From assembly GCF_964340395.1 (NCBI RefSeq), contig NC_135552.1:8994494-9058493 (forward strand): a stretch of DNA of 64,000 bases, in the 5' to 3' direction. The stretch comes from Glandiceps talaboti. Taxonomy: Eukaryota; Hemichordata; Enteropneusta; Spengelidae. A program made the position numbers and the translations under genes. The first letter of the stretch is position 1, and every line of letters begins with the position of its first letter. Below, piece after piece: positions 62,570 through 64,000 of the stretch. The notes beneath the pieces were generated by a model. The model saw only the letters and a program-made list of their open reading frames with translations. It was not told where the DNA came from and made no database searches.

Positions 62570-62781
62570 TTTCTACAATTAAGGACACCGGATCGCTGTT
62601 TTAAAATTGTTTTATGTGGAGACTCGGGAGTTGGAAAATCTAGTTTTCTCGAAAGATTCTGTCAAAATACCTTCCAGGCTAGAACACAGGTTACCATAGA
62701 AATAGGTTTCCAAATGAAATCGCTGGTTATTGACAGTACGGTTATATCACTACAGATATGGGACACTGCCGGTCAGGAAAG
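62570..62781 (+). CDS. RASEF-type gene, exon 10 (Rab GTPase, G1-G3)
   Basis: Acceptor CCCATTCCAG, donor GAAAG|GTGAGT. Residues 297-367 start the Rab domain: FKIVLCGDSGVGKSSFLERF contains the P-loop GDSGVGKS (313-320), switch-I Thr is residue 338, and WDTAGQER (360-367) is the G3 motif with the catalytic Gln. Nucleotide binding and hydrolysis residues are intact, so the protein should be an active GTPase. The Rab F1 region reads TIEIGFQMKS where Rabs and RASEF usually have T-x-G-V-D-F-x-M-K, so conserved Gly and Asp positions differ, which may alter effector binding. Confidence 0.95.
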
Positions 62782-63704
62782 GTGAGTACTTAATTAACAT
62801 AGTATCAGACCCTCGGGAATACCATTTTGCTGTCAGACAACATTTCAACCCCATCTCGGCTAGAAGCAAGAAAAGCAAATCGGAAATCAAATGACTGTAC
62901 ACATTTATATAATAGAGGTCAAATGATATTAAATTCAGTTATTTTAGAATAAATATGAGTGCCCGATTACCGTGTTAGCTCTATTGAAAGATTGTGCATT
63001 CCTTGAAAAGAAGGCGCTAAACCCCAATTTTTTTAATAGTATTTTTTTTTAAATAACGGTAACTTGGAACAAACTTTCATTTGACAAACTTTGGAGAGTT
63101 TGTAGGACTCTGATTTTCGGTGTGTTGATGACTGTGAATCATACAACTACCATATATCTATACATTGTATTGAATACATGACAATACGTGATGTATGTGA
63201 CTGAAACGTGTACTTTTCCTATACTATACAATCACTGACGAAGCAAATGAAAGAAACAAACGCACTTGCCACTCTTCCGCCATCTAAGCATAAATTCACG
63301 ATCATGATTTGTTACTCTCTCATGCAAAGTTTATTTGTGTTCAAAATTATAAAAAAAGAAGACCTTATGATTAAATTTAGCTAGATAGTATTAGGTATTA
63401 GAAGGTCAAAACATGTCATTTTTGCTACATTCAGAAAAATTAGATGAAACTAGGACAGCTTAACTTTTGTGTACGGCTTCCTCTATAAAGGATATCGTAT
63501 CAGAAAAATCAAAATTGTCTTTTTCTTTCTCTGCCTGGCTATTGGACTTTAGAAAATCGTAATCTCTTTATTGCCTTACGAGTAATTGCACTGCACTTTT
63601 TCAAACACACGGCAGTCATTCACTTGATCGAAATTGTTGAAGGAAAGCGGCAATCGTCTTAGCTACTTACGTACTTACTTGGATGACATTTTGCAATCTT
63701 ACAG

Positions 63705-63819
63705 ATTTCGAAGCATTCCACATTCGTATTTTCGTAAAGCTGACGGTGTTATGTTACTGTATGACATCACATGTGAGAAATCCTTCCAGTCAGTCACCAG
63801 CTGGCTCGTTAATATTCAG
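63705..63819 (+). CDS. RASEF-type gene, exon 11 (Rab GTPase, switch II onward)
   Basis: Acceptor ATCTTACAG, donor ATTCAG|GTACAG. Residues 367-405: [20 protein letters not shown], then [19 protein letters not shown]. The YFRKADGV and YDxTCEKSF segments match RASEF more closely than ordinary Rabs (YYRGA). The gene continues past the right edge, where the NKxD and SAK motifs and the C-terminal prenylation cysteines are expected. Confidence 0.95.
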
Positions 63820-64000
63820 GTACAGTGCCATGTAAATACTCTATTTACTTCTCCTGCGATATAGTTTGTACTGTTATGTTAACCCATTTAGTATCCGTCA
63901 TTTGGAAACTAATATAACGTTTCTTCAATATCAAGCTGTTGTTTGCAGCAAATAATTTAAGTCAAACGCTCTAATAAACCCAATACCCTGTGCAAAAAGA

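Overview
The window is nuclear DNA of an animal, most likely a marine invertebrate. The evidence is split genes with GT-AG introns, a replication-type histone H3 gene with the metazoan 3' stem-loop, a RASEF-type large Rab GTPase gene, Penelope-like and LINE retroelement relics, a TIR DNA transposon, and many long microsatellites in AT-rich sequence. The phylum cannot be fixed from the sequence.

Layout, left to right. 1-2.2 kb holds a 54-bp minisatellite and, on the minus strand, a signal-peptide first exon (1908-1986) of a gene running out to the left. 2.2-8.6 kb is mostly intergenic, with tetranucleotide repeats, a cluster of CRE-type sites and weak exon candidates. 8.66-10.08 kb holds a two-exon plus-strand gene for a basic 290-301 residue protein with a stathmin-like charged helix. 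12.06-12.75 kb is a complete H3 gene on the minus strand with stem-loop, HDE, TATA and CCAAT boxes. 14.15-18.42 kb is a three-copy tandem array of a 1426-bp unit. Each unit carries a tRNA-derived SINE head and a copy of the H3 3'-end processing signal, and the last unit runs into an H3-derived copy (18430-18672) with a deleted histone-fold core. 19.5-20.6 kb is a decayed Penelope-like element.

From 22646 to beyond the right edge runs one plus-strand gene, a RASEF-type Rab. Eleven coding exons are visible and join in frame to 405 codons: a short acidic N-terminus, about 200 residues of coiled coil, and the first half of a Rab GTPase domain. No EF-hand exon was found. Intron 1 is about 33.4 kb and holds most of the mobile DNA. 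This includes a hammerhead ribozyme motif of Penelope type between two (TA)n tracts (37.2 kb), a 5'-truncated LINE (46.7-47.1 kb), and two nearly identical 3.3-kb TIR elements head-to-tail with one TA between them (49396-56028), ending only 172 bp before exon 2.

The most unusual structures are the tandemly amplified histone 3' ends, the tandem TIR element pair, the hammerhead motif, and the RASEF-type gene without visible EF-hands and with an altered switch-I motif. The near-identical tandem copies could be very recent duplications or assembly artefacts; long reads would decide.
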